Assembly: GCA_022266195.1 (NCBI GenBank)
Contig: WHVY01000005.1
Coordinates: 4,402,001 to 4,466,000, forward strand
Source: Tetranychus cinnabarinus
Taxonomy: Eukaryota; Arthropoda; Arachnida; Trombidiformes; Tetranychidae
Direction of reading: 5' to 3'
DNA length: 64,000 bases
In this document: positions 45,354 to 56,486 of the stretch, in pieces
How positions within the stretch are numbered: the first letter of the stretch is position 1
Layout: the number at the start of each line of letters is the position of its first letter
Made by a program: the position numbers and the translations under genes
Notes under the pieces: model-generated
The model's input: the letters and a program-made list of their open reading frames with translations, nothing else
Databases searched by the model: none
Told to the model about the DNA's origin: nothing

Positions 45354-46661
45354 CCATTAGCGCATTTGGGTCATGATTTTTGGGTTGTAAATTGGCGAGA
45401 AATAGCTTATTCAACAAAACAGACTCATCTCAACCCATTTCTTGGTTAATAAACCAATTTGCTGTTTAAACTTGCAACTGCAATGCAAAGATCACTGCCA
45501 AAGGCTCAAACATTTGAGCTTAGAGTTGAGACTCGGTAGGTTTGTAGAGACATGAAACCTAAATCCTTTTGTCCCATTCAAAGGCTTCTCCGATCAACAG
45601 CTCTCGAAAAAATCGAGGTTAAAGTTTGAACTTTGGGCGTCTTTTGTACAATTATGGAATTAGACTTATTCATGAAACTCATGTTGTTGATGAAGCTTTT
45701 AATTGTCAATCAGAAAATGTACTTATCTAGCGAAATAAAACTTTCCATTTTCTGTAAAAACGATAAGTTCGATTTTCATTTAAACCGACCTTTTCCTAAG
45801 ACCAAAAAATTTAGCTAGCCGAAACTTCTCATCTGCACATAAAATTTATTTGTTCACATCATGAATTAAATACTTTTTTCAATTTATTAATAGTTCTCTT
45901 GATTTCGGCCATTGGACTAAGATTCTTTGAACCTCAATATTTCGAGAATGGCATAGCCTACAATCATCAGACTTTGCCCAAACATTAGCTTGTCTTATGG
46001 GTCAAAAAATGATATGACTTGATGCTGAATAAAATCTCTGCTTATTCATTTAATAATGAAAATCCTTCTTAAACATAAGATTTGTGTTTGAACTTTATAA
46101 ATCAAGTTTAAAATCTGGTAACTAAAGTAATACAATGCTCTAACTTTTTTTGTGGGATCTTGAATAATTTAATATTTCGCCATATTATAGTCCATAATAA
46201 AATTTAACGTTTATCTTAGGAAAAGGTCGGTTTAAATGAAAATCGAACTTATCGTTTTTACAGAAAATGGAAAGTTTTATTTCGCTAGATAAGTACATTT
46301 TCTGATTGACAATTAAAAGCTTCATCAACAACATGAGTTTCATGAATAAGTCTAATTCCATAATTGTACAAAAGACGCCCAAAGTTCAAACTTTAACCTC
46401 GATTTTTTCGAGAACTGTTGATCGGAGAAGCCTTTGAATGGGACAAAAGGATTTAGGTTTCATGTCTCTACAAACCTACCGAGTCTCAACTCTAAGCTCA
46501 AATGTTTGAGCCTTTGGCAGTGATCTTTGCATTGCAGTTGCAAGTTTAAACAGCAAATTGGTTTATTAACCAAGAAATGGGTTGAGATGAGTCTGTTTTG
46601 TTGAATAAGCTATTTCTCGCCAATTTAAAACCCAGATATCATGACCCAAATGCGCTAATGG
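45354..46661. repeat. Large foldback element A (about 450-bp near-identical inverted arms)
   Basis: Arm 45354-45801 is repeated inverted at 46214-46661, with a 412-bp spacer. Only a handful of differences can be found by eye between the arms. The same 55-residue frame starting MGVFCTIMELDLF therefore appears on both strands. The spacer is itself homologous to the inner part of element B. Sequence to the right (46662-46780) matches the outer end of B's right arm, so A's palindrome is cut short on its left side. No transposase or other protein is recognised. Confidence 0.9.
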
Positions 46662-46827
46662 AAATTTGAAAGAAATTGATTTTGGACCTCTTTTTGACCA
46701 TTAAAATTTCGGTTTGAGTCAATTTGTGCACAAATCTCTCAATGTTGTGTCTTTTTACTAACACCTCTTCATCAGTAACTTTAAATTACATCTTTCATGT
46801 TTAAGACTACTGATATAACTTTCTTAC

Positions 46828-47022
46828 CTTGCATTAAAACGAGGAAACATTTGTCCGTTAACGGAGTGTGAACCAATTTAGCCGAACCATAACAACCGAT
46901 GTAATCAAAGGAATAATTAACTGTTGAAAGTCCCATTGATACTGAAACAAGTTGTCGGTCAACATCAGCATAATAGCGAAGTTGTTTCTTCCACCTACAA
47001 TCTTCAACATCGGAAACATTGA
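46828..47022 (-). pseudogene. Dynein heavy chain fragment, linker-to-AAA1 junction
   Basis: On the minus strand a 65-codon exon-like block is bounded by an AG (just above 47022) and a GTAAG donor just below 46828. It reads KKQLRYYAD, then SFDYIGC, then KLVHTPLTDKCFLVLMQ. This matches the cytoplasmic dynein 1 heavy chain around QMRFYF...KLVQTPLTDRCYLTMTQ, just before the AAA1 ATPase. The AAA1 Walker A that should follow is not found downstream. Its first 74 bases are duplicated at 48681-48756. It is a fragment of a broken or dispersed dynein gene copy. Confidence 0.75.
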
Positions 47023-48756
47023 CTGCTAACAGTTATTCACCTATTACATATTATATGAATATGATAATATCGAGGATCTTTAAAATGAACTTTAGATTTC
47101 GTATTAAATTCAAAGAAAGTAAAGTTTATTACAAGAAAGTTTAATATAGCACTCAATTAGCCTTAAGCATACATTCATTAAACACAAACTAATGAATTGA
47201 CCTGAAAATTGTCCCTAGAAATGCTTCTGAACAGATTAGAATTATCTAAAGATCGATATTGATCTGAAAAATGCAGAAAATCCGTGAACAAAACTACTTT
47301 TCACTGTTACTACTATTACAAACACACAACTAACACAATTGTGAGATTTATCCACAAATTGACTCAAACCGAAATATTAATAGGCAAAAAGAGGGTCAAA
47401 ATTAATTTCTTTCAAAATTAGACTAGACTGGTTTGTAGAAGTTTAGAAACTGAATCCATTGGTACTATTTTATAATTCATTCTATGGACAGTTTTCTAGA
47501 AAATCGAGGTCAGAAATGAAGCTTCGATCGACTTTTGCTCAGCTATAGAAGAAGATTTTTTAATGAAACTCATTTTGCTATTGAAGCTTTTGATTGTCAA
47601 TCAGAAAATGTACTTATTTCGCGAATTAAACTTTCCGTTTTCTGTAAAACAAATTAATTCGATTTTTATTTCAACCTCCGCCATTCTGTAATAGAAAGAG
47701 TTAGCAAGCTGAAACTTCTCTTCTGTTCATAAAATTTATTTGTTCACACCATGAATTAAATATTTTTTTCAATTCATTAATAGTTCTCTTGATTTTGGAC
47801 ATCAACCCGAAAACTTCGAACCTGAATATTTCGAGAATGGCATAACCTACAATCTTGAAACTTTGACCAAACATTAGATTGCATTATGGGCTAACATAAA
47901 TATGACTAAATGCTGAATAAAATCTGTGCTTATTCATTTAATAATTAATATTCTTCTGCCGCATAAGATTTATGTTTGAACTTTATAAATGGAGTCTAAA
48001 ATCTGGTATCAATAGTAATCAATGCTCTAACTTTTCTGTCTTTAATTTTGAATAATTTAATATTTCAATATATTCAAACCCATGCTAAAATCTAATGCTT
48101 GGTTAAGTTTGGTGCTTGATGGCTAAACCATTCTCGAAATATTCAGGTTCGAAGTTTTCGGGTTGATGTCCAAAATCAAGAGAACTATTAATGAATTGAA
48201 AAAAATATTTAATTCATGATGTGAACAAATAAATTTTTTGAACAGAAGAGAAGTTTCAGCTTGCTAACTCTTTCTATTACAGAATGGCGGAGGTTGAAAT
48301 AAAAATCGAATTAATTTGTTTTACAGAAAACGGAAAGTTTAATTCGCGAAATAAGTACATTTTCTGATTGGCAATCAAAAGCTTCAATAGCAAAATGAGT
48401 TTCATTAAAAAATCTTCTTCTATAGCTGAGCAAAAGTCGATCGAAGCTTCATTTCTGACCTCGATTTTCTAGAAAACTGTTCATCGGATAAATTATTAAA
48501 TAGTACCAATGGATTCAGTTTCTAAACTTCTACAAACCAGTCTAGTCTAATTTTGAAAGAAATTAATTTTAACCCTCTTTTTGCTCATTAATATTTCAAT
48601 TTGAGTCAATTTGTGGATAAATCTCACAATTGTGTTAGTTGTGTCTTTTTAGTAACAACTCTTGGTCAGTAACTGTTGTAGTTGTCAGTCACCACCAGCA
48701 TAATAGCGAAGCTGTTTCTTACACTTCCAATTTTCAACATCGGACACATTGGCTAC
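46951..48756. repeat. Direct repeat of a 76-bp dynein segment flanking element B
   Basis: 46951-47026 and 48681-48756 are the same sequence in direct orientation, differing at about 11 of 76 bases by hand count. Both encode the dynein motif NVSDVE...KKQLRYYA on the minus strand. The repeats are 1,730 bp apart with the foldback element B between them. Confidence 0.8.
47324..48644. repeat. Large foldback element B (517-bp inverted arms, 288-bp spacer)
   Basis: Arm 47324-47840 is repeated inverted at 48129-48644. The outermost bases read ACACAACTAACAC on the left and its complement on the right. Similarity may continue a further 15-20 bases outward, so the true ends are not fixed. The element belongs to the same family as copies A and C. 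It carries no recognisable gene. It lies between the two copies of a 76-bp dynein segment (46951-47026 and 48681-48756). Confidence 0.9.
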
Positions 48757-49429
48757 TTTAAAAGGTAATTAAATCAGTCAACTGTCGAGCTAAATCATTA
48801 TGAAGTATCTTTAAGCGACTTCGTCTAATGCAATCTTCTGTCGATGCTGTCCACCGAATCCATTGAAATAAAGAGACTATTTGAGATGGAGCTGACCAAA
48901 TAAGCTCATCGCTATTATCCTCTTTACCAAGACAATCAAATAAATCAGTTTTCAGTGATTTAGATACTTCACTTTCCACATTTCGAAGCCAATTTTCAAC
49001 CTCAATTGATCCACCATTGAAATTGACTGCAATTGGAGATCGAAGGCGAATCTGTTCACCTTCAGGAGACTCAACAGCGACAGAATTGTTTCCATCAAAC
49101 AAAATCTTGGAAATTGTATTATTAAACAGTTTCTTTAGCAAACCCGATTCAGTCATGGATGTTTTACCAGCCAAGACAAGAAGTAAATCATCATCGGCAA
49201 GAAAATAGAATCTAGGAAAACGATTTCTCGACTCTTCCATGAAAAGGTTCAACCTTTTCTGACAAGAGGCTAAATGTTGATCAATGGAGGATAACCGTTC
49301 AGACAAACCAGAAATCCTCAAAAGTCTAACAACATGACAATAAGTTTCAATTGTTTTCATTATATTGATGAAGTCTCTTGAAGCCAAAGCAGAATTTCTG
49401 GTCCTTGGATAGATTGGTTCAAGATACAT
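48681..49429 (-). pseudogene. Dynein heavy chain linker fragment, frameshifted
   Basis: On the minus strand an open frame starts MYLEPIYPRTRNS. It contains SGLSERLSSIDQHL, the strongly conserved dynein linker motif RFPRFYFLADDDLL and ESPEGEQIRLRSP. It ends LARQLTDLITF and a stop at 48758. The homology then continues in another frame as ANVSDVENWKCKKQLRYYA. A one-base change in the T run near 48760 therefore breaks the frame. The pattern matches cytoplasmic dynein 1 heavy chain better than axonemal types. Only about 250 of the usual 4,600 residues are present, and no start, motor or tail exons are seen around it. It is called a pseudogene fragment. Confidence 0.8.
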
Positions 49430-49724
49430 TCATTTACGTCAGACCGTATTTAGAGTAAATAAAATATTTACAACAAAATAAAGTCTTGTATCTTCTGTCC
49501 ATGATACTGCAGGGTGAATCATTGTTTAATAATCTAAAAATATATTCCTGAAACTTTTAACTTTGTTAGTTTGTGCTCAACACATTGACAAGTCAAATTT
49601 TGATAGATGTAAATCAATGAACCACGAGAAGAGTTAAGTTTGTAGGTTATAAGTGCGAGTTAAAGTACAATGCTGATCATTTTAAGGCTTTTTAGCTTTG
49701 ATTATTTATTAATGTAAATAGTTT

Positions 49725-51036
49725 TTAAAGGAAAAGTCCAGAGGTTTGAAACTGGTAGACGAGTTCAGTTGTATTAAGATCAGCTTGCTTTGCACATCGT
49801 TTTATAAGCAATCTAACAATGGAAAGATCAATCGATTAGTGATGTTTTTACGCGACAATTTGTCAAAACAACTCACCCAGAGTATTCAAGGCACTGGCCT
49901 TTAGGTTTAACTTGTTGGAAACACTTGGTTTTCAAAACATTGAAGTAAATCATTCCAAATAAAGTGGCTTCCATTTCAGTTTGACTGGCTTTTTTCAAGC
50001 AAGTTTTCAGTTGCAAATCACAATCACAGAGAGAACTGAAAATGAAAATCATAATTCATAAATATCATTATTCGATCAATTAGTTTTCCCATTTGTTTCA
50101 TTACAAATGAAATTATACTCTTGGGCTCAATAAATTTCGAGAATCGCTCAAGATGGAAATTTATGTTTTGTTAAAATCCTATGACTTTGAATGTTGATGC
50201 GGTAAAATTGTGCTTGAATATTGAATCGATTTGGATTGCAGAAGATTTAAATGTAGTTATTCAATCTGATATTTAATTGTTTTGTCAATCAATCAATGCT
50301 TCTTCTGGTAATACCAAGGTTCAAAAGATCGAACAAGTAAAACTAAATTGAAAGACTTTCTATTTTTTCATTTCCTTTGCGAATCGAATTTTTAATTGTT
50401 GAACTTTCAAGTCTAGCGATGATAAACTTGAACTGGTCATGTTTGACAAATAAAATTAAACGGATAGAATGGTTGTAGACATAAAAGTCCAACTCTTGAA
50501 TTTCACTTGACTGAACCGAGACTTTACTGAACTCACCTTGAATAAGCTTGAGTGTTTTTCAAGCCGTATTTAGATTGAAAAGCGTCAATATACATTGGAC
50601 AGTAGTCATGATCACGGCAACATTTGTCTGTCTCAACCCTAACACCTAAATCATCGTAACCCGATGAACGATTTCCAGGTCCACACCATTTGGTTCCAGG
50701 AGCAATCATATTGCTAGATAAACCAAATAGGTTAGAGAGTGGTTTTGGTGGTAAGATTGAGCTGGGTTTAATACTATTACATGATTTAACCAAAGTATTG
50801 AAGGAATCTTGGTCAATCGGAATAAGAGGATCAGTAGCCGAAGTCAATACTCCATTAACACCATCTGGGTCACTAATAACTGAACAGTTTACAATTGATT
50901 TCTCTAAACTGATGGATGAATTGTCGATGGAAACATAAACAAGACTCGATTTGGAATCGGTTGTGTAAATGAAATTGTAAAGGTCAGCTGCGTTTACAAG
51001 TGAAACAAGGGAAACGATTAGACTTGTCAAGAGCAT
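49725..51036 (-). CDS. Secreted group III phospholipase A2
   Basis: There are three exons: 51036-50537, 50035-49877 and 49812-49725, giving 248 residues with all junctions in frame. The ATG at 51036 opens a signal peptide (MLLTSLIVSLVSLVNAA). After an N-terminal extension of about 95 residues comes the group III core. The Ca2+-binding loop is WCGPGNRSSGYDDLG (from residue 117). The catalytic segment is DKCCRDHDYCP, with His143 and Asp144. It is followed by YGL, CDCD and further Cys residues that form the disulphide framework. The enzyme releases fatty acids from the sn-2 position of phospholipids outside the cell. The family includes bee venom PLA2 and non-venom arthropod enzymes. Nothing here says whether it serves digestion, immunity or saliva. 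All catalytic residues are intact. Confidence 0.93.
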
Positions 51037-51854
51037 TTTTAACCACAAAACGAGTCAAGTTTCAACCATAAAGGCAAATTGACAGTTAAAGATGTCGATG
51101 AACAATGATCAAGTTAATTGTCATAATTTTTTATATATAATACAAGAAAACAGTAATGGAAGTTGCTCAATATCACAATTAAAATCCAAAATTGATTCAG
51201 TTAGACATTTAGAAGCAGGATAAATGAAGACGATTCAGGTGATTTTGATTTCTCTATTTCTATTAACAATGTATTAATAACTACTGATTTTAATGTGTTT
51301 GTTAAAATATGAGAAATAATAAAACAATTATTTTGTCTAATCAATGTGAATTGGTCGTGTTTATGAAGAAACAAAAAAGCTCTAAATTTACTGGAAATTC
51401 AAATTATCTGAATTATAATTACAAATTGTGTGGCAGCTCAAAACATTGTTATCAATGTTTGATCGGGAAATGTTTCCTACAAAACCTTAGCTGATTAATT
51501 GTTACAATCGTTTGTCAGCTATTCAAATTACCATGTTGATAGCCTTTGGATTTTGAAGAGCAAATTAAACCTTCATTAATAATAAATTGTCACAACCTTC
51601 AATTAGCGAATCGATATAATTCACGGTTAATGGCGATCAAAATGAGTAATTGATTGTTGATACATTTGTATGGGTGCTAACTCAATAAATACACTATTGT
51701 ATGATATTTTCCGAGTCAAATAAATAACGATATTAAGTGTTATCGAAAAGATTCTGGTTTATTTAATTGCAAGAAATAGTCAGATACAATTACAAATGTA
51801 TTACAAAAAGTCCTGATTCGGGCTTGATCTTGTTCAGCGCAAAATGCTCCAATA

Positions 51855-52076
51855 ATGATTAAAGTAAGACGAGGTGGTTTTTTGATATCCATTGTGGTTT
51901 GGCTGTTTCAGGCCAAGCCTTGTTCGGTTAGCTCCAGCGTCGGAGTGGATGGACATTTTGACTTGGAAATGTATTTTACTTGTGGCCATCAAAGGTCAAG
52001 ATTGAAACCGTCAAAGGTGATAGTTAATTGTGCGGACTCGATTGATAGCACATGCTTGAATTTCTGTGACCCTTGA
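51855..52076 (+). CDS. Possible short secreted Cys-containing protein (hypothetical)
   Basis: This is a 73-residue frame. Its first 20 residues look like a signal peptide: basic MIKVRR, then hydrophobic GGFLISIVVWLF, then QA. Five Cys follow in the next 53 residues. No homologue is recognised, no TATA box is evident, and the frame could be chance. A spliced partner exon is not seen. Confidence 0.25.
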   Translation: MIKVRRGGFLISIVVWLFQAKPCSVSSSVGVDGHFDLEMYFTCGHQRSRLKPSKVIVNCADSIDSTCLNFCDP

Positions 52077-52272
52077 CGGCTCCAATCTTTTTGTACAAGT
52101 ACGATTTTAAAACTTTTTGGTGAAAGCTCCAAGTCAATAAGTCCATCTAGCGATTGAACAGAAAACTCATTTTATATTGGCTTCAATGGATCCAAAATAT
52201 AATCATGGATTAACTGGTTCACTGGTTACTTTCCCTCCTCTAACCAGTAACTATCCAAATACCAACTCATCT

Positions 52273-52867
52273 CTTCAGGAGCCACATCCTACTTGTGTAA
52301 CCCGCTTCATTCAAAAAGATGTCAATTTTACAAAAAAACAATGCAAAAATTTAGATTAAAATCATAAATATTAAAACCATAATTTAATAAAATATCAATA
52401 AAATCTCTGGATGCAGTTTTACCATTATAAAAAAGCTTATAATATACTAGGTGTCAAAGTCAATAGTGAAGCACCAGAAGGCTTGTTACTCCACGATGGG
52501 AACAGATATCTGACAAAATTTCCAGCCATACGATAGAGAAATGTGTAAGTTCGTAATTGATTAAACTGAATATTTTGGCCATCTAATTCTGGCCGATCAA
52601 AGTCGAGAAGAAGAAGATGCAAGATGCTAAGACTCGAAATCTCGATACATAACTCATGAACGGTGTGCAGAAAAACTCTGAAAGAAACAATCGACTTGAA
52701 AAGGTGTTTTCTATGGCGATGATAAACAATCTATTCAGCTAAATTGTGAATTTCATGCCTTTTGTTGTTCGATGGTTGAATTTGGAATCAAGTTTTTAAA
52801 TATTTTTTGTAAAATTTACATCTTTTTAAATGAAGCGGGTTACATAAGTAGGATGTGGCTTGAGCTC
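52273..52867. repeat. Inverted repeat (about 58-bp arms), possible MITE
   Basis: 52281-52338 is repeated inverted at about 52802-52859. The arms begin GCCACATCCTACTT and include GTAACCCGCTTCATT and AAAAAGATG. They differ at a few positions, with outer CAGGAG/TAGGAG similarity extending slightly further. About 460 bp lies between them, with no recognisable gene. No clear target duplication was found. Confidence 0.65.
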
Positions 52868-53152
52868 CTAAAGATACAGATATGAGTTAAAGTTTGTGAA
52901 AGCTTGTTAAAGTTGTTTATCTTTTTTCTCTGTCTCTTCTTTTTCTTAATCTTTGATTGTGGTTAACTCTGGTTAATTAAATTTTTATCCCTAATGGTTA
53001 TTAGTTTAATTTTTCCTCCGGAGTCAAATAGTTAAAAGTACTTACTCATTAATTTAAACATTTGGTTCCTTCCTTTGTTATAACTATTTTTTCTTCCATC
53101 ATTACCTTTACATTACCTTAAAAATTATTCCTGCTTCTTTCACATTACCATT

Positions 53153-56100
53153 ATGTCGGACAATGTCCAAGGCTCAAATCAAGATTATGGTGAGTATTAT
53201 TGTTTTTATTAATAATCAAACTTATTCCTCTAGGCTCTGGTTTTAATTGTTGCTTAAATTTTGTTTGATTTCAAGTTTAGTATGGTTAGAAAGGGGGTGG
53301 ATAAAAACCACTCATCTATACTGTAGCTTAACATGAAATGGGTGAGCCCATAACATAATAACATCGTCAACTCTATCCATAATCTCCAAATAAGGGAAAA
53401 TAGAAGCCACTTGAATGGTTTTTACCAATCTAATGAATCACAATATTAATATGCATCTACAAATTAATTTAGTAATGTTTCTCTATCTTTTTTTTCAGTT
53501 CTCTATCTCTCTTATTCACTCTCGATTACGATTAGGTTATTGATATTCCGATTACTATGGTATTAGCTGAATGATTTGCATTATCTCTCTCACTTCAAAC
53601 TTGTCTCATTCTGTTTTTTATATTCCTCTGCTCATCAATTTCTGATCTAAATTTATAATTCTGAACTTTTATTTTGTTCTTGTATCCGTCCTGCAATTTC
53701 AATCTTCCTGCCTAAAAAAAGTCATTCTTTTTTCTCTGATAACCATCTAACATTACTAATAATGGATCCATTTCATTACAAACAAAGTTAGTAATGAATT
53801 TTTGTTACATCATTCCATCTTCATGATTTTTCATTGTGTTACTTTCCTCGCCACGGTTATTTGTTATTTTTTGTTTCTCATTTCATTCTACTTCACTACT
53901 CTTGTTGTCTATTGACAGTGTTATCCCAAGTCATTTGACATCCGTGTAGATATTAGGTGAAAATCTGAGAGTAAAAGAGTGAGTTAGGAACTGACGTTAA
54001 CGGGAAATAGTGTTGAAGATGAGAAAATCAAAATCAAAAAGTGAGTTTTTATCGTTAAAATATCAAAAGAGTGGAAAAGATTTTTACACGATTTAATCAT
54101 TATTGTGACACGTTCAAATTCCCAAGTCATTATTAAATTTGTGCCTTTTATTTCTTTTTTTCTTCTCAAATTTCTTGATATGAATCTAAATTTTATTTGT
54201 GCTATACTTTTTTGTTTTAATGTTATACTTATACTGATTGTGCTTCTTTTCTTCACTTTATACAAAACAGGTACAAAAGCATCTCTAAAATCAGCTGATA
54301 AATCCAAGCCACCACCTAAAAAACCACCACCACAAGCCCCTTCACAAGACTCTGGAGGAGATATTAGTGCACCAAGACTGCCACCTAAACCTAAACGGGA
54401 ACAAGCAAGGGCTATTTATGATTATAAAGCGCAAAATGATGATGAACTTACAATTAAAAAAGGAGACATTATTATTATTTTAAGTAAAGGTGTGGAAGAT
54501 GAAGGTTGGTGGAAAGGAGAACTCAATGGTAAAATTGGTGTTTTTCCGGACAATTATATCGAGGTTATCAAATCACAACCAATGGACGAAGTTATTTTAT
54601 CACTGAGGACAAAAAAACCGGAAAGATTAAATGAGAAGCCACCTCCTTCTTCTACTGGATCACCAGGAGGCGGAATTGGTTCAACCAATCCAACCGGTTC
54701 TCAATCTAAATTAAATAGCGAGGTTGTGAGGAACAATAATAATCTTAAGAGTACTCAACAACAACAAATAGTCACCACCGCCAATACATCGACCAGCAGT
54801 AGTATAACAACTAATACTACATCAAATACTAGTACCAGCTTAACGCCAACTAGCGCCATAAATCCATTGACTTCTTTATCAAAAGATGAAGAAGAAAATT
54901 TGAGTTTCCTCTCACCTATTGTTCCAACTAAAAAATCCAAATTTCGAGCTCCCGGTTCAATTCCAGTTACTAATTTGATTAAATCCAGTATACTTGGTGG
55001 CTCAAAACCAGACGTTGTAACTTCCCATGACACTTCAACCTCTGCAAATAAATTAGAATCTAGTAATAAAGAAAGTAAAAGTGTGCCTGATGGCAGACCA
55101 GATTCCTTGTTAAGTGAAAATGAAAATAATTTTGGATCATTGGAAGTCACCAAAAGGCTCAATCATCCTACTGCCAATCGAGTTAAAGGGCCTAATCGTA
55201 GGCCACCGTCAATGATTGTTTTAACAAAAGAAGGTGACACTGAGGATGACTTGGAAATTTTTGATGAAGCTAAAGTAGAAAGTAAACAACAAGCACCTTT
55301 ATTAAATGCAACCACAGCATCAGTAGCAGCCTCAAATGATACGACAGAGAAAAGTCCAGCAGTGCCACCATGGATGAAAGAATTGAAACGAAGTCAAGCT
55401 GAAAGGCGTTTCAAGACAGATACTACTGCTCCCGTTGGAGAGGAAACTCATGGTGCCAATCAAGCGACACCTTTATCTCCTACTAAATCTAATCCATCTC
55501 GATCAATTTCACTTCCAATGGAAATAAATGAGACCAACAGTTCATCGACAACAACCTGTCCTTCATCATCTCCTTCAACGATAAGTTCATCATTGCCTAG
55601 TAAACCTTTGAAAGCGGTAAAACCTTCCGGACCAGTGTCTTCTTCTCCAAGCTCAAATTCATCTTCCACTCCACCACCACCCAAAAGCTCCAGTATTGGT
55701 AATATTGGCATTAAATCTGCTGATTCTAGTGTGTCATTCAGCAAGGGCGTCTCTGATTTTTCTGATATTCAAACTGAACTGAGTAATTTGAAAAAATCAA
55801 TGGTACCTCGCAAAGATTATGAAGATTTGGTTAAAAAGGTAAAGTTACTTTGTTGTTAATCTTTCAAACCATAATTTACTCATTTAAACTTATTATCATT
55901 TTCATGAGTTGAATGAATGACGTTAATTATGATGTTTTAAAAAGGAAAAGTTCACTTTGCCCTTTTTGTCTTGTCAAAATGAAAGGAGGCAACAACTTTT
56001 CAAATGTTAACTAGAACAATAAGGCAAACCTTGTTGACAGCTTATTACAATGGCTTCATTTAGCATCTTCTAGTCATCAACTGGTCCACCGATTAGAGTA

Positions 56101-56486
56101 TCATCTTAAACATTAAAACAAGTTAAAAAAAAGGTTTCTCATCTTTGGTCTAAACCTAGTTAAGAGGAGAGACAATCTACTCAACTCACTTGTTATGTTC
56201 ATTTTCAAGAAATGATCAAAACTTGCATCCTCTTTTTTTCGCTTACTTACCTTTCTCCATTCAAACAAACCTTATTTATTTGACTATTATTACCTAAACT
56301 TAATACTTGATACTTTAACTTTTGACTTACTAGGTAAATGAACTGACTGACATGGTTGAGACGGTGAAGGAGTCCTACGGATCTGTAGTTAGAGACTTAA
56401 TCAATCAAGTTGCTGAAGCAAGGAAGAATATGGCCACATTGGAAATTGAGGTTGATAGGCTCAGGAAACTTTCAACAACAGTATAG
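53153..56486 (+). CDS. cindr: CD2AP/CIN85-like adaptor (cindr) with one SH3 domain
   Basis: There are three exons: 53153-53189, 54271-55838 and 56334-56486, giving 585 residues. A proline-rich lead (KPPPKKPPPQAP, PRLPPKPKR) is followed by one SH3 domain at about residues 58-113: ARAIYDY, DELTIKKGDI, GWWKGELNGKIGVFPDNYIE. This most resembles the third SH3 of CD2AP/CIN85. A long Ser/Thr/Pro-rich linker follows, with PxxxPR-like and PPPP segments. The last 80 residues form a coiled coil (LSNLKKSMVPRKDYEDLVKKV, then ELTDMVETVKESYG) as in the family. These adaptors link receptors and CBL to actin capping and endocytosis. Family members usually have three SH3 domains; two are not seen here. Upstream isoform exons cannot be excluded. 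Confidence 0.85.

Noticed and set aside
45633..46382. Two identical short frames on opposite strands (MGVFCTIMELDLF start)
   Set aside because: They are the two arms of foldback element A. Copies B and C do not keep the frame, so this is not a conserved protein.
54105..54270. N-terminal extension of the SH3 protein with a membrane-like segment
   Set aside because: It reads through an intron. The acceptor at 54269-54270 joins in frame to the short first exon at 53153-53189.
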